From Oreohelix idahoensis (taxonomy: Eukaryota; Mollusca; Gastropoda; Stylommatophora; Oreohelicidae), in NCBI GenBank assembly GCA_024509875.1, contig JAMPIV010016257.1:1-64000 (forward strand): a stretch of 64,000 nt of DNA, given 5' to 3'. Position 1 is the stretch's first letter; each line of letters begins with the position of its first letter. A program made the translations under genes and the position numbers. A model generated the notes under the pieces. It had not been told where the DNA came from, ran no database searches, and saw only the letters and a program-made list of their open reading frames with translations. Positions 30,444 to 41,490 of this stretch are shown here, piece after piece.

Positions 30444-32003
30444 TTGGTGGAGGCTTCAAGTCACGTGACCAGCTACAGTGGTGGTGGAGGCTTCAAGTCA
30501 CGTGACCAGCTACAGTAGTGGTGGAGGCTTCAAGTCACGTGACCAGCTACAGTGGTGGTGGAGGCTTCAAGTAAGGTGACCAGCTACAGTGGTGGTGGAG
30601 GCTTCAAGTAAGGTGACCCAGCTACAGTGGTGGTGGAGGCTTCAAGTAAGGTGACCAGCTACAGTGGTGGTGGAGGCTTCAAGTAAGGTGACCCAGCTAC
30701 AGTGGTGGTGGAGGCTTCAAGTAAGGTGACCCAGCTACAGTGGTGGTGGGGGCTTCAAGTAAGGTGACCCAGCTACAGTGGTGGTGAAGGCTTCAAGTAA
30801 GGTGACCAGCTACAGTGGTGGTGGTGGAGGCTTCAAGTAAGGTGACCCAGCTACAGTGGTGGTGGAGGCTTCAAGTAAGGTGACCCAGCTACAGTGGTGG
30901 TGGAGGCTTCAAGTAAGGTAACCAGCTACAGTGGTAGTGGAGGCTTCAAGTAAGGTGACCCAGCTACAGTGGTGGTGGAGGCTTCAAGTAAGGTGACCCA
31001 GCTATAGTGGTGGTGGAGGCTTCAAGTAAGGTGACCCAGCTACAGTGGTGGTGGAGGCTTCAAGTAAGGTGACCAGCTACAGTGGTGGTGGTGGAGGCTT
31101 CAAGTAAGGTGACCCAGCTACAGTGGTGGTGGAGGCTTCAAGTAAGGTGACCCAGCTACAGTGGTGGTGGAGGAGGCTTCAAGTAAGGTGACCAGCTACA
31201 GTGGTGGTGGAGGAGGCTTCAAGTAAGGTGACCAGCTACAGTGGTGGTGGAGGCTTCAAGTAAGGTGACCCAGCTACAGTGGTGGTGGAGGCTTCAAGTA
31301 AGGTGACCCAGCTACAGTGGTGGTGGAGGCTTCAAGTAAGGTGACCCAGCTACAGTGGTGGTGGAGGCTTCAAGTAAGGTGACCCAGCTACAGTGGTGGT
31401 GGAGGCTTCAAGTAAGGTGACCCAGCTACAGTGGTGGTGGAGGCTTCAAGTAAGGTGACCAGCTACAGTGGTGGTGGAGGCTTCAAGTAAGGTGACCAGC
31501 TACAGTGGTGGTGGAGGAGGCTTCAAGTAAGGTGACCAGCTACAGTGGTGGTGGAGGCTTCAAGTAAGGTGACCCAGCTACAGTGGTGGTGGAGGCTTCA
31601 AGTAAGGGGACCCAGCTACAGTGGTGGTGGAGGCTTCAAGTAAGGTGACCCAGCTACAGTGGTGGTGGAGGCTTCAAGTAAGGTGACCAGCTACAGTGGT
31701 GGTGGAGGCTTCAAGTAAGGTGACCAGCTACAGTGGTGGTGGAGGCTTCAAGTAAGGTGACCAGCTGCAGTGGTGGTGTAGGCTTCAAGTAAGGTGACCA
31801 GCTACAGTCGTGGTGGAGGCTTCAAGTAAGGTGACCAGCTACAGTGGTGGTGGAGGCTTCAAGTAAGGTGACCAGCTACAGTCGTGGTGGAGGCTTCAAG
31901 TAAGGTGACCAGCTACAGTGGTGGTGGTGGAGGCTTCAAGTAAGGTGACCAGCTACAGTGGTGGTAGTGGAGGTTTCAAGTCAGGTGACCAGCTACAGTG
32001 GTA
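30444..32003 (+). repeat. 36/37 bp minisatellite, about 42 units
   Basis: Units follow gtggtggaggcttcaagtaa plus ggtgacc(c)agctacagt. Length variation comes from accag/acccag and from one to three extra GGT/GGA triplets. The first three units read tcacgtgacc like the unexpanded family; all later ones read taaggtgacc, so the array grew from a mutated founder unit. Confidence 0.95.
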
Positions 32004-32084
32004 GTTCCATGCTACAAGGTGACCAGCTACAGTCGTAGTTCCATACTACATAAGGAGCGAAAAGGATGATAATAATGATGATGA

Positions 32085-33836
32085 TTCTAAAACTACCAGA
32101 TAAAGGAATCTATAAAAACATGATTCCCACGTTACCATAAAACTACCAGATAAAGGAATCTATAAAAACATGATTCCCACGTTACCATAAAACTAACAGA
32201 TAAAGGAATCTATAAAAACATGATTCCCACGTTACCATAAAACTACCAGATAAAGGAATCTATAAAAACATGATTCCCACGTTACCATAAAACTACCAGA
32301 TAAAGGAATCTATAAAAACATGATTCCCACGTTACCATAAAACTACCAGATAAAGGAATCTAAAAAAAACATGATTCCCACGTTACCATAAAACTACCAG
32401 ATAAAGTTAGTTGCTTATCCTTTTACAGGACGTGGCAATCAACCCCAGCTTTTATTGGCTGTTTGTGATTTTTCTAGGCAATTTTTTTCATTCAGTAGTT
32501 TGCCATTGCTTTCTGAACGGTACGGCGCTTATACCATTGTTAAAAATCCACACAAGGCGATCTGCTACCAAACCGCCCGCAGCAGGTTTCGAACCTGGTA
32601 TATCTGGATTATGAAACTGCGTTCATATCCATTAGGCCACAGACGCCGACACCAGATAAAGGAATCTTAAAAAAAACATGATTCCCACGTTACCATAAAA
32701 CTACCAGATAAAGGAATCTATAAAAATATGATTCCCACGTTACCATAAAACTACCAGATAAAGGAATCTAAAAAAACATGATTCCCACGTTACCATAAAA
32801 CTACCAGATAAAGGAATCTATGAAAACATGATTCCCACGTTACCATAAAACTACCAGATAAAGGAATCTATGAAAACATGATTCCCACGTTACCATAAAA
32901 CTACCAGATAAAGGAATCTATAAAAACATGATTCCCACGTTACCATAAAACTACCAGATAAAGGAATCTATAAAAACATGATTCCCACGTTACCATAAAA
33001 CTACCAGATAAAGGAATCTATAAAAACATGATTCCCACGTTACCATAAAACTATCAGATAAAGGAATCTATAAAAACATGATTCCCACGTTACCATAAAA
33101 CTACCAGATAAAGGAATCTATAAAAACATGATTCCCACGTTACCATAAAACTACCAGATAAACGAATCTATAAAAACATGATTCCCACGTTACCATAAAA
33201 CTACCAAATAAAGGAATCTATAAAAACATGATTCCCACGTTACCATAAAACTACCAGATAAAGGAATCTATAAAAACATGATTCCCACGTTACCATAAAA
33301 CTACCAGATAAAGGAATCTATAAAAACATGATTCCCACGTTACTATGAAACTACCAGATAAAGGAATCTATAAAAACATGATTCCCGCGTTACCATAAAA
33401 CTACCAGATAAAGGAATCTATAAAAACATGATTCCCGCGTTACCATAAAACTACCAGATAAAGGAATCTATAAAAACATGATTCCCACGTTACCATAAAA
33501 CTACCAGATAAAGGAATCTAAAAAAAACATGATTCCCACGTTACCATAAAACTACCAGATAAAGGAATCTATAAAAACATGATTCCCACGTTACCATAAA
33601 ACTACCAGATAAAGGAATCTAAAAAAACATGATTCCCACGTTACCATAAAACTACCAGATAAAGGAATCTATGAAAACATGATTCCCACGTTACCATAAA
33701 ACTACCAGATAAAGGAATCTATGAAAACATGATTCCCACGTTACCATAAAACTACCAGATAAAGGAATCTATGAAAACATGATTCCCACGTTACCATAAA
33801 ACTACCAGATAAAGGAATCTATGAAAATAAACAGAG
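32085..33836 (+). repeat. 50 bp satellite, about 30 units
   Basis: Units start ctaccagataaaggaatct, then A-rich sequence, then catgattcccacgttacc, period exactly 50. Unit variants (tctataaaa, tctatgaaa, tctaaaaaa) occur in clusters, as expected from local amplification. The array is interrupted once, by the SINE at 32407-32650. Confidence 0.95.
32407..32650 (-). mobile_element. N element: tRNA-headed SINE inserted in the 50 bp satellite
   Basis: The insertion is bounded by the 11 bp duplication ACCAGATAAAG at 32396-32406 and 32651-32661, which is satellite sequence. On the minus strand it begins with a tRNA-like head: gtggcctaatggatatgaac (A-box region) and accaggttcgaaacctg (T-arm with B box). 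A tRNA-unrelated body follows, containing gccgtaccgttcagaaagca and caataaaagctgggg. Length 244 bp. Only one copy is seen in this window. Confidence 0.88.
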
Positions 33837-33887
33837 AGGAAGCTACAGTGAAAGATGAACCAGCTGTTATCCATCACGCTTTAGTTT

Positions 33888-34168
33888 TCCCCCCTCCCCC
33901 CAAGGAGCATAGGCCTTCAAAAAACTTATGTCAGGTCCACCTGTCCCGTGCCATCAGATCAAAGTGTTTCTCGTGTCTTCCCCATTCATTTACTTTATGT
34001 CTACTGTTCTCTATTCCATATGTTGTTGAGTGTCCCTCTACTTCAAGTACTCTGGGTTTTCCAGAACAAGGACTGCAGTGTAATGCTATTAACAGGTTTC
34101 CTCAGCGCGTGTCCTATCCATCGCCATCGTCTTCTCATCTCTTCAGCAGTGCTAAAAAGGACTAAACC
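33888..34168 (-). pseudogene. RTE-1 LINE 3' fragment
   Basis: The minus strand of aaggagcataggccttcaa...ctgtcccgtgccat...ccagaacaaggactgcagtg...cgccatcgtcttctcatct matches the RTE-1 C-terminal coding end (compare 3540-3790). Frames are broken. Confidence 0.75.
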
Positions 34169-34170
34169 CT

Positions 34171-34764
34171 GGGACAGACTACTAGTGGTGACGGACTATC
34201 TATTTAAACGCATTGTTACGTGTACTACTGAAGCACTGTAATAAACGCATACACCTTTTGAATGAACACAGCCCGCCATTCTTGTGTTTTCTATTTACCA
34301 AATTATGGGACATCATCCACTTTGCGTTAGGACATCTGTTTTCCGCGCCCTATGTCCTAGTTTTCACACCATTAAATGTGTTACTACCTGCATGGAATTC
34401 AGAGTCTCTTTTCTTCGAAAGATGTTTAAAAAAAAAAATAATAAACGAGTTTAAGACATCGACATTTCGCCATTTTTCTCACGTCGTTAATGTCCCCTTT
34501 TTTTGCTTTGCTCCTAATATCTTCCCTTTATTCTCACATTTTCATGTGTTTTTATTTTTAAATAAAGAACGGCACATAATTCTAACCAGACGCTGTATGA
34601 ATGTAACCTATAATAATCCAACATGGAAAAATGGATTCCTTTCTATTAGTTGGAGATAGAGGTATTCGGCGGCAAATTCATTTTTATTGTGAGATCGAAA
34701 TGTTCAGTTACAAGATACAAACAAAATCTAGAGTTAAGTGACAAAGTGTAACCATCAAACACGT
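34171..34764. other. No recognised element; long unassigned open frame
   Basis: A + strand frame of 148 codons (34213-34659) is Phe/Leu-rich, as expected for AT-rich non-coding DNA, and shows no motif. I do not call it a gene. Confidence 0.5.
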
Positions 34765-34923
34765 TAAGCAAATCTCATAGCAGATACTGCCGTAGTTGAG
34801 TGATGTGTTAGAGGCTTCATTATTCTAAGTTCGGCTTTTTTGTGTGGTAGGAATGACCAGTTCTCATCCTCGCTGCCTTTCCCTTCCCTAACTAAAGAGC
34901 AGAGACGGGTACCCATTTAAGAT
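34765..34923 (-). repeat. SINE-A body fragment
   Basis: Carries the reverse-complemented blocks catagcagatactgccgtag, cctcgctgcctttcccttcc and acccatttaa; head absent. Confidence 0.75.
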
Positions 34924-35512
34924 AAAACAACAATTTGATATGAAATACTCTGTGAGCTTCGGAAATGCTTGATCCTCGCGGCATGACATTTTTCTTCAAA
35001 CTTTGAAAAGAGTTTCCTCTCACAATTTTGAGCTGGGATAATTTGATTAAACAGTTTTTATAGGGGGACGGGGGAGGGAGGGGGGAGAGAAGAGAAGGAA
35101 CGAAGACATAAAAGAAATGTGCACAAACGATGGGGTTCAAGGGTCAGGGAAGACACCTTTCAGGTCATCCCACGGGAAGTGCGACAAACTAAGAATGAGG
35201 CCACAAACTAAGAATGAGGGCACAAACTAAGAATGAAGCGATATCCTCAACTCTGGGGTGCGGTCCCACAGGAAACCAAGTGAAATACCGCACAAAACGC
35301 CGCACATAGTGACTGACACATTTGAGGTTGACTGACCACTGTTAAGGAAACATTTTTGAACTACCTGCACGAGACAGCCCAGCTACAATCAGGGTCAAAT
35401 TCAGGTTACAGATGAAACAAGTACCGAGTAAGAGAGTCTGGTATGCACGCGCGCACACAAACGACACACGCAAATAAACACACAATGAATGTTCTACAGA
35501 AGACCTGAAAAT
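34924..35512. other. Mostly unrecognised; small 18 bp triplication
   Basis: Three copies of acaaactaagaatgagg-type units lie at about 35187-35238. Nothing else recognised. Confidence 0.6.
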
Positions 35513-36162
<650 letters not shown>

Positions 36163-36725
36163 TTTTTGCACTTCTAAATATTCATATATGCCGTAAGTAT
36201 AAATATTTTTTTTCTGCTATTATCATCATACCAAAATATTGTTGATCCCCTCTTGATTCTGTTAGAATGTAAACAAGCATATTATATCGTTGCCCTATCA
36301 AGCACTTGGGTGTGTGCGTGTGTATATTAAGGAGGGAAAAGGGGGCGGGGGAGAGATAACACGAACTGCGCTGAGATTGTGACAAGACTGGCAGAAAAAG
36401 AAAAGATGAAGATATAAGATATCTTGGCGGAACAAAAGACACAAACATGAACAACACATAGAAAAATATGAATGAATGAAGCACTCGTTGCAAAACATAT
36501 CAGATTATCGTACAGTTTCGTGAACGGAGCTCGTCATTCCGACAGGGGTCAACAGTTTCGTGCTGTCATTGGTCGTAACGTGTCTGTTTTTAAACCGTGC
36601 AATAATATTTTGTATCTTGACAGCAAGATAGACAACGTTTGATACACATACCGTGTTATACAAATAAGAACACAACAAAAGGCTAGCGGAGTTTCATTGG
36701 GGAAAGAAACTGGAGTCAAAAGAAA
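36163..36725. other. No recognised feature
   Basis: No convincing frame, repeat or RNA gene. Confidence 0.5.
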
Positions 36726-36726
36726 A

Positions 36727-36945
36727 AAAGTCCAACACAAAAATAAGAATCTACAACTCAAATATCACGGCGGTTCCGTTGTTTGTCTCTGAAACGTGGA
36801 GAACAACAAAAACAACAAACAAAAATTTACAGACTGTCATAAATGGGTGCTTGCGTAGAATAGAAGGATTGAAATGGCATGACAAGATCCGTTGTATGGA
36901 ACTGATGGCAAGAACCAGACTCAACCAGTTTATTCATGGAGCTAA
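36727..36945 (+). pseudogene. RTE-1 LINE C-terminal fragment
   Basis: Encodes SETWRTTKTTNKNLQTVINGC and RRIEGLKWHDKI, the post-RT region of RTE-1, then loses similarity at about 36945. Confidence 0.8.
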
Positions 36946-37029
36946 TTTTGCAAACAAGTGTGCTTACAAGAATCATGGTTCCGTGCAGTTAACACTTTTA
37001 AAAAAAAGTTTTGAGAACCATCGGTTAAA

Positions 37030-37503
37030 AGTAGTTAACTGACTGCTCTTGAGTTAGGGAAGGCAAAGGCAGCGAGGAAAGGAACCAGTCTCCCCCCCCT
37101 CCCCCCAAGCTGGGCCTTGTATAAAGGAGTCTATAACACTTCACTCCCTGCGGGGGACCGAAGACGCAGCAAAAGAGATGAATGCAGTCAGCGACTCATA
37201 GCTTGACTGCTTGCGTCAAGGTCAGCGAACCAGAGCTGACCAAGACCCTACTCCTCCTTCAAGTGGTGGTCCTGGAAACAGGCTGCATCACTGCAGTCTG
37301 GCTGAGAGAGTAGGGATCGAAAAGGGAAGGCAACCCCGGTCCCAAAAAATGCCGTGCGGAAGTCGGATGTGCCGGGCCGAAAGCCGTAAATATCGCAGCG
37401 TCGCTGTAAACGGATACAACGCAATCAACGTCCTTTTCAGGACGAACGAGGAAGAAGAAGAAGAAGGCTCCCTGCGGAAGTTTCTGCTATGGGACAACCT
37501 TTA
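37030..37503 (+). repeat. SINE-A body split by a B element
   Basis: Body blocks gagttagggaaggcaaaggc and cagcgaggaaaggaaccagt run to cactccctgcgg (37153). They resume after the B element with ctccctgcggaagtttctgc and tatggg (37468-37503). Confidence 0.85.
37154..37467 (+). mobile_element. B element, second full-length copy, nested in SINE-A
   Basis: The 10 bp duplication CTCCCTGCGG lies at 37144-37153 and 37468-37477. The element starts gggaccgaagacgc and ends in a GAA-rich tail (37448-37466), the same limits as the 6 kb copy. The host SINE-A sequence reads continuously once the element and one duplication are removed, which confirms the boundaries. Confidence 0.9.
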
Positions 37504-37504
37504 T

Positions 37505-37730
37505 CTTTGTATTCCTATAACAGATACTGCCGTAAGGCAGTGAAGTGTTGGAGATTTCCCCCATACTAGGTCCAGCTGTATAGGGGTGACCGGTCCCCCT
37601 TCTCGCTGCTTTTGCCTTTCCTAACTCAAAAGCAGAACCAGGCACACATTTACAGCTGGGGAGACTGCAGCTTGACGCTACTCGGGAAGAAAGCGCTATT
37701 ACTACCCTGCCACTGGGCGCTCAATCCTCA
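37505..37730 (-). repeat. SINE-A copy, tail-to-tail with the previous one
   Basis: On the minus strand: diverged head, then acccag/tgtaaatgtgtgcctggttc, gagttaggaaaggcaaaagc and the cggcagtatctgttatagg end at 37509-37527. It forms an inverted pair with the split SINE-A at 37030-37503. Confidence 0.75.
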
Positions 37731-38117
37731 TTTAACTGCATACAATACTTTGTTTTGTTTTTGTTAACTTCACCTTTACTCTTTTTTTTATCATTTATGG
37801 TGATGATGATTAGTATACTATTATTATTACTATTATTTTTTTCTTAGTATTCTTTTCTAATCCCTGTTTAATTTTTTAAAACCCAGTTGATTTTTTTTTT
37901 AAAATTCATCATACATTCTCTCAAAGGGTATGTACTCTTTTTAAAGTTAGATAAATCCAGTGTTGTTTATTGGTTCTCTTTTGTTCGTCCACTAATGAAG
38001 ACAAATGTTTAGTTACTAACTACAGTCAAGGCGCTATCTATACATCCTGTCCTCTCACACGATGGGCGCCCCTTGTTTAACACTTGCCGGGTACAGGTAC
38101 AGGTATTCCAGTGCATA
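37731..38117. other. No recognised feature
   Basis: AT-rich, poly-T runs, no frame. Confidence 0.5.
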
Positions 38118-38420
38118 ACATCGTGGTTCTCAACCGGTAGTACGCGCATCTTGGCAGTATCTCGAGAGGTACCAGGGAGTACCTCGGGCGTTCAATCCAA
38201 AATGAAGGATCTGATATGCATGTGCTTAATTTTTTAGTAAAGTAAGCATGCATTGGGAAATATATGGAGATAAAAAGAAATCAGGCCCAACTCAACAATC
38301 AGAATTTTCAATTCAAATATCAAGTCAGGTCTATTTTATGGCAGTGAAACATGGAGAACATAAAAAGCTACAGACTTTTATAAAACGATGCTGGCTTAGA
38401 ATAGAAGGATTGAAGTCACA

Positions 38421-39232
38421 TGCCAAGATCACTAATGTAGAATCATTGACAAGATCACTAATGTGGAATCATTGACAAGATCACTAATGTAGAATCATTG
38501 ACAAGATCACTAATGTGGAATCATTGACAAGATCACTAATGTGGAATCATTGACAAGATCACTAATGTGGAATCATTGACAAGATCACTAATGTGGAATC
38601 ATTGACAAGATCACTAATGTGGAATCATTGACAAGATCACTAATGTGGAATCATTGACAAGATCACTAATGTGGAATCATTGACAAGATCACTAATGTGG
38701 AATCATTGACAAGATCACTAATGTGGAATCATTGACAAGATCACTAATGTGGAATCATTGACAAGATCACTAATGTGGAATCATTGACAAGATCAATAAT
38801 GTGGAATCATTGACAAGATCACTCATGTGGAATCATTGACAAGATCACTCATGTGGAATCATTGACAAGATCACTCATGTGGAATCATTGACAAGATCAC
38901 TAATGTGGAATCATTGACAAGATCACTAATGTGGAATCACTGACAAGATCACTAATGTGGAATCATTGACAAGATCACTAATGTGGAATAACTGACAAGA
39001 TCACTAATGTGGAATCATTGACAAGATCACTAATGTGGAATCACTGACAAGATCACTAATGTGGAATCACTGACAAGATCACTAATGTGGAATAACTGAC
39101 AAGATCACTAATGTGGAATCATTGACAAGATCACTAATGTGGAATCACTGACAAGATCACTAATGTGGAATCACTGACAAGATCACTAATGTGGAATCAT
39201 TGACAAGATCACTAATGTGGAATCATTGACAA
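38421..39232 (+). repeat. 26 bp minisatellite born inside RTE-1, 31 units
   Basis: Units follow tgacaagatcactaatgtgg plus aatcat. The first unit begins at 38421 (tgccaagatc) and the terminal partial at 39227, a difference of 806 = 31 x 26, so there is no net length change in the whole array. Variants (ctcatg, aatcac, aataac) are clustered. The founder is the RTE-1 codons around KITNVES. Confidence 0.95.
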
Positions 39233-39314
39233 GAATTAGACCACCGCTAGTGGAATAAGAAATGAAAAGAAGATGGTAGAGTTGGATAGGACACACATTG
39301 AGAAAACCAGTTGA

Positions 39315-39399
39315 CAGCATTACCAGACAACCAGCATTACCAGACAACCAGCATTACCAGACAACCAGCATTACCAGACAACCAGCATTACCAGAATCA
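39315..39399 (+). repeat. 17 bp minisatellite inside RTE-1, 5 units
   Basis: cagcattaccagacaac repeats at 39315, 39332, 39349, 39366 and 39383. The founder is the codons for the SITRQ segment of RTE-1. Confidence 0.95.
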
Positions 39400-39884
39400 T
39401 CAGGATAATAGAGGAAGAGGACGACCAAAGAACACATGGAAAAGAGAACTGGAGATAGACTTGAAGAGAACAAAGAAAACATGGAAAGACCTTGAGCTGA
39501 TGTCACGTGACAGACAGACTTGGCGTACGTTTGTTGAAGGCCAATGCTATTTTCGGAGTTCAATGGCGAAAGAAGAAGAAGATGTATCAGCTGATTGCGA
39601 AATCGTTTATATTCTAAATTATTTATTCATACTTACTATATTCATATTTTAATTGTTATGAATATGAAAAAGGCGTGGAGGGTGTAGTAGATTCAGCAGA
39701 CAATCACTGTCAATTATTAGCTTTGACACCTGTTTCAGCAAAATCGCTGAAAATTTGTCGCATCGGGTCTCTCATTCACTGAGTAGGTCTGTTCTTTAGT
39801 CTGTAAGTATTTTAGGAGTATTCACAATTTCTTGGTTCCACTATCCCTCCAGGGGGTACTTCGGTCAAAACGGTTGAGAACCAC

Positions 39885-40184
39885 TCTCATAAAGGCATTA
39901 ATACACTAGTTGACAAGATAAAAATATAGCGTTCTCTGAGGGTAATTATTGTGTTCACAGCTACAAACTCGCGGTGAGCTCACAGATAAACAAACATACT
40001 ATGTAACAATTTAGCTACGCTTATCATTCAACAAGCAACTAGGCAAGTTAGAACCTGTATCGACAGGTAGATGTTTTGTGTGTTCAAGAATACGAATTCG
40101 ACGTTTGGGCAAACATTTATCTCGGTCAAATTTCTGACAGTAGATTACAACAGGACCATCTTAACCTTTCAACTCCACAAAGAC
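39885..40184. other. No recognised feature
   Basis: No convincing frame or repeat. Confidence 0.5.
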
Positions 40185-40845
40185 CAAGTCTTCGTGCCCC
40201 GTGCCATCAGCTCAAGGTCTCTCTATGTCTTTTTCACGCCCTTCATATCTGTTTCCAGTTCTCTTCTCCGTGTGTTTTCTGTCTGCCTCTCTCTCTATCT
40301 CTCTTTCTCTCTCTGCCTGGTAATAGATATCAACAGGTTTCCTCAATGTGTGTCCTATCTGTATTTAGCGTCCTCTTCTCATCTCTTGTTCCACTTGTAC
40401 TTGTCTAGTTCTTGCCATCAGTTCCACATGAGTGATCTTCAATCCTTTTATTACATGACTGCACCTGTTGATGAAAGTTTTCGGTAGTTTCTGTTGATCT
40501 CCATGTTTCACAACAATACAATAGGACTGATTTGACATTGAAATTGACGATTCGGATTTTTTGTTGGACTTCACATCCTTTGATCTCCATATATGTCCCA
40601 ATGAAATCTCTTCTGGCCTTTGGAGCACAAGCACTCGGCAAGTTCTCTCCACGTTTACCCTGTGTTGTGCCATCCTTTCATAATCTTTAAATGTTTTCTT
40701 TATGTATGGCGCTCTCTCTTCCAAACCTCTACACCTCACGGTAGAAGAGGAACGACTAAGTAAGTTTAATCAGTTCTACATTGATGATCTTGTCATACCA
40801 TTTTATTTCTATTCCATTTATGAATGTCTCTATCTTGTTGGCTAT
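40185..40845 (-). pseudogene. RTE-1 LINE fragments with a LINE-D 3' piece embedded
   Basis: On the minus strand, RTE-1 C-terminal coding lies at 40185-40640 (equivalent of KSVLLYCCETW and INRC) and again at 40768-40845. Between them 40705-40765 matches the LINE-D 3' UTR (ggcgctctctcttccaaacc, cacggtagaa). This suggests LINE-D inserted into, or recombined with, an RTE-1 copy. Confidence 0.65.
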
Positions 40846-41384
40846 TTACAAATTGTGCCAGCTCCAATAATATACTTATTAAAAGATTTCATCTGTTATT
40901 AGACCGAGGTTCATAACACCAAAACGATGTACACAACTGTTTTACTGAACCAGCCATATCAATAATGTATGCATGTACAGGTGTATGTAATGTGTGGTTG
41001 TTACGTAGCAGGATTTATTACCCCGGTAAGAAAATTGGAGGGCCTGTTTCAATGAGCTGTACTAATGTTATCTGAATCAGTTTACATACACATTTGTCGC
41101 ACGTTCATCTGTTTACATTATGGGTTTTCGTGATCTTCGTAGCCAGGGCGAAGATCGGACATATATTTATGTATCAGCCTCTGACAAAAGAGCGGTGTTT
41201 GAATTAATGTTATGACGCTAGTGGTCCCATTGCCAGAGGTATATAAAAAACATGATGGACAAACAAAAGATATACTTTTGTCCCCTTGCACATGACACAC
41301 GCAAGAGGTCAATGGCTCTCAATTAGTTTTCTCACAAATGTTGGCGTTTAGATATTTTACGAAAGTGTCGCTGATGAAGATATT
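40846..41384. other. No recognised feature
   Basis: No convincing frame, repeat or RNA gene. Confidence 0.5.
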
Positions 41385-41490
41385 ACAGACTTTCCTCGAC
41401 TTACGACTGACTACTCGTACTTAAGAAGACCACTACATTAATCCTTCAGTCGTATTTTTTATTTATTTATTAATTACAGTACAGTACTGT
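41385..41490. mobile_element. Candidate MITE with gacttacgac ends
   Basis: The left end acagactttcctcgacttac resembles the ends of the element at 44531; the right end finishes acagtactgt. About 106 bp. It abuts the RTE-3 copy starting at 41489. Confidence 0.4.

Larger units (their letters stand above)
30013..32085 (+). repeat. C-family element carrying two internal minisatellites
   Basis: The unexpanded C order is: cccgggggtctct, gagacaaagaaagaatagg, catcaggcatgtcgtac, aaggcaactaatgagg, catcatgtcaaac, gccacagaaacc, gtggaggcttcaagt, gaccagctacagtggt, and an ATGATAATAATGATG-like end. Here the first landmark is expanded into a 27 bp array and the last into a 36/37 bp array. Other C copies (44875, 53640, 54845) have single copies of these segments, so the expansions are specific to this locus. 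Confidence 0.75.
38245..39572 (+). pseudogene. RTE-1 LINE 3' part, inflated by two internal arrays
   Basis: The left part encodes the region equivalent to FNSNVKSVLLYGSETW through HAKITNVESLTR. A 26 bp array follows, then RTE-1 coding resumes with the WIGHTLRKPVDSITRQ equivalent. A 17 bp array interrupts it, and it continues with GRGRPKNTWKRELE, SRDRQTWRTFVEGQC to the 3' end. Removing the arrays leaves an ordinary C-terminal RTE-1 fragment of about 450 bp. Confidence 0.88.
38123..39884. mobile_element. hAT-like non-autonomous element hosting an RTE-1 copy
   Basis: Perfect 14 bp terminal inverted repeats GTGGTTCTCAACCG (38123-38136) and CGGTTGAGAACCAC (39871-39884), of the type found at hAT transposon ends, are followed inward by a ggtac/gtacc-rich subterminal pair. 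A possible degenerate 8 bp target duplication (gcataaca / ctcataaa) flanks it. The interior is not transposase: about 120 bp on the left and 240 bp on the right are non-coding, and the centre is an RTE-1 LINE with two expanded arrays. hAT assignment is from terminal sequence only. Confidence 0.65.

Noticed and set aside
32085..33836. CRISPR-like regular array
   Set aside because: Units are adjacent with no unique spacers, the DNA is eukaryotic in character and no cas genes are present. The same applies to the 26, 36/37, 37 and 54 bp arrays.
34213..34659. 148-codon + strand frame
   Set aside because: Phe/Leu-rich composition typical of AT-rich non-coding DNA; no motif.
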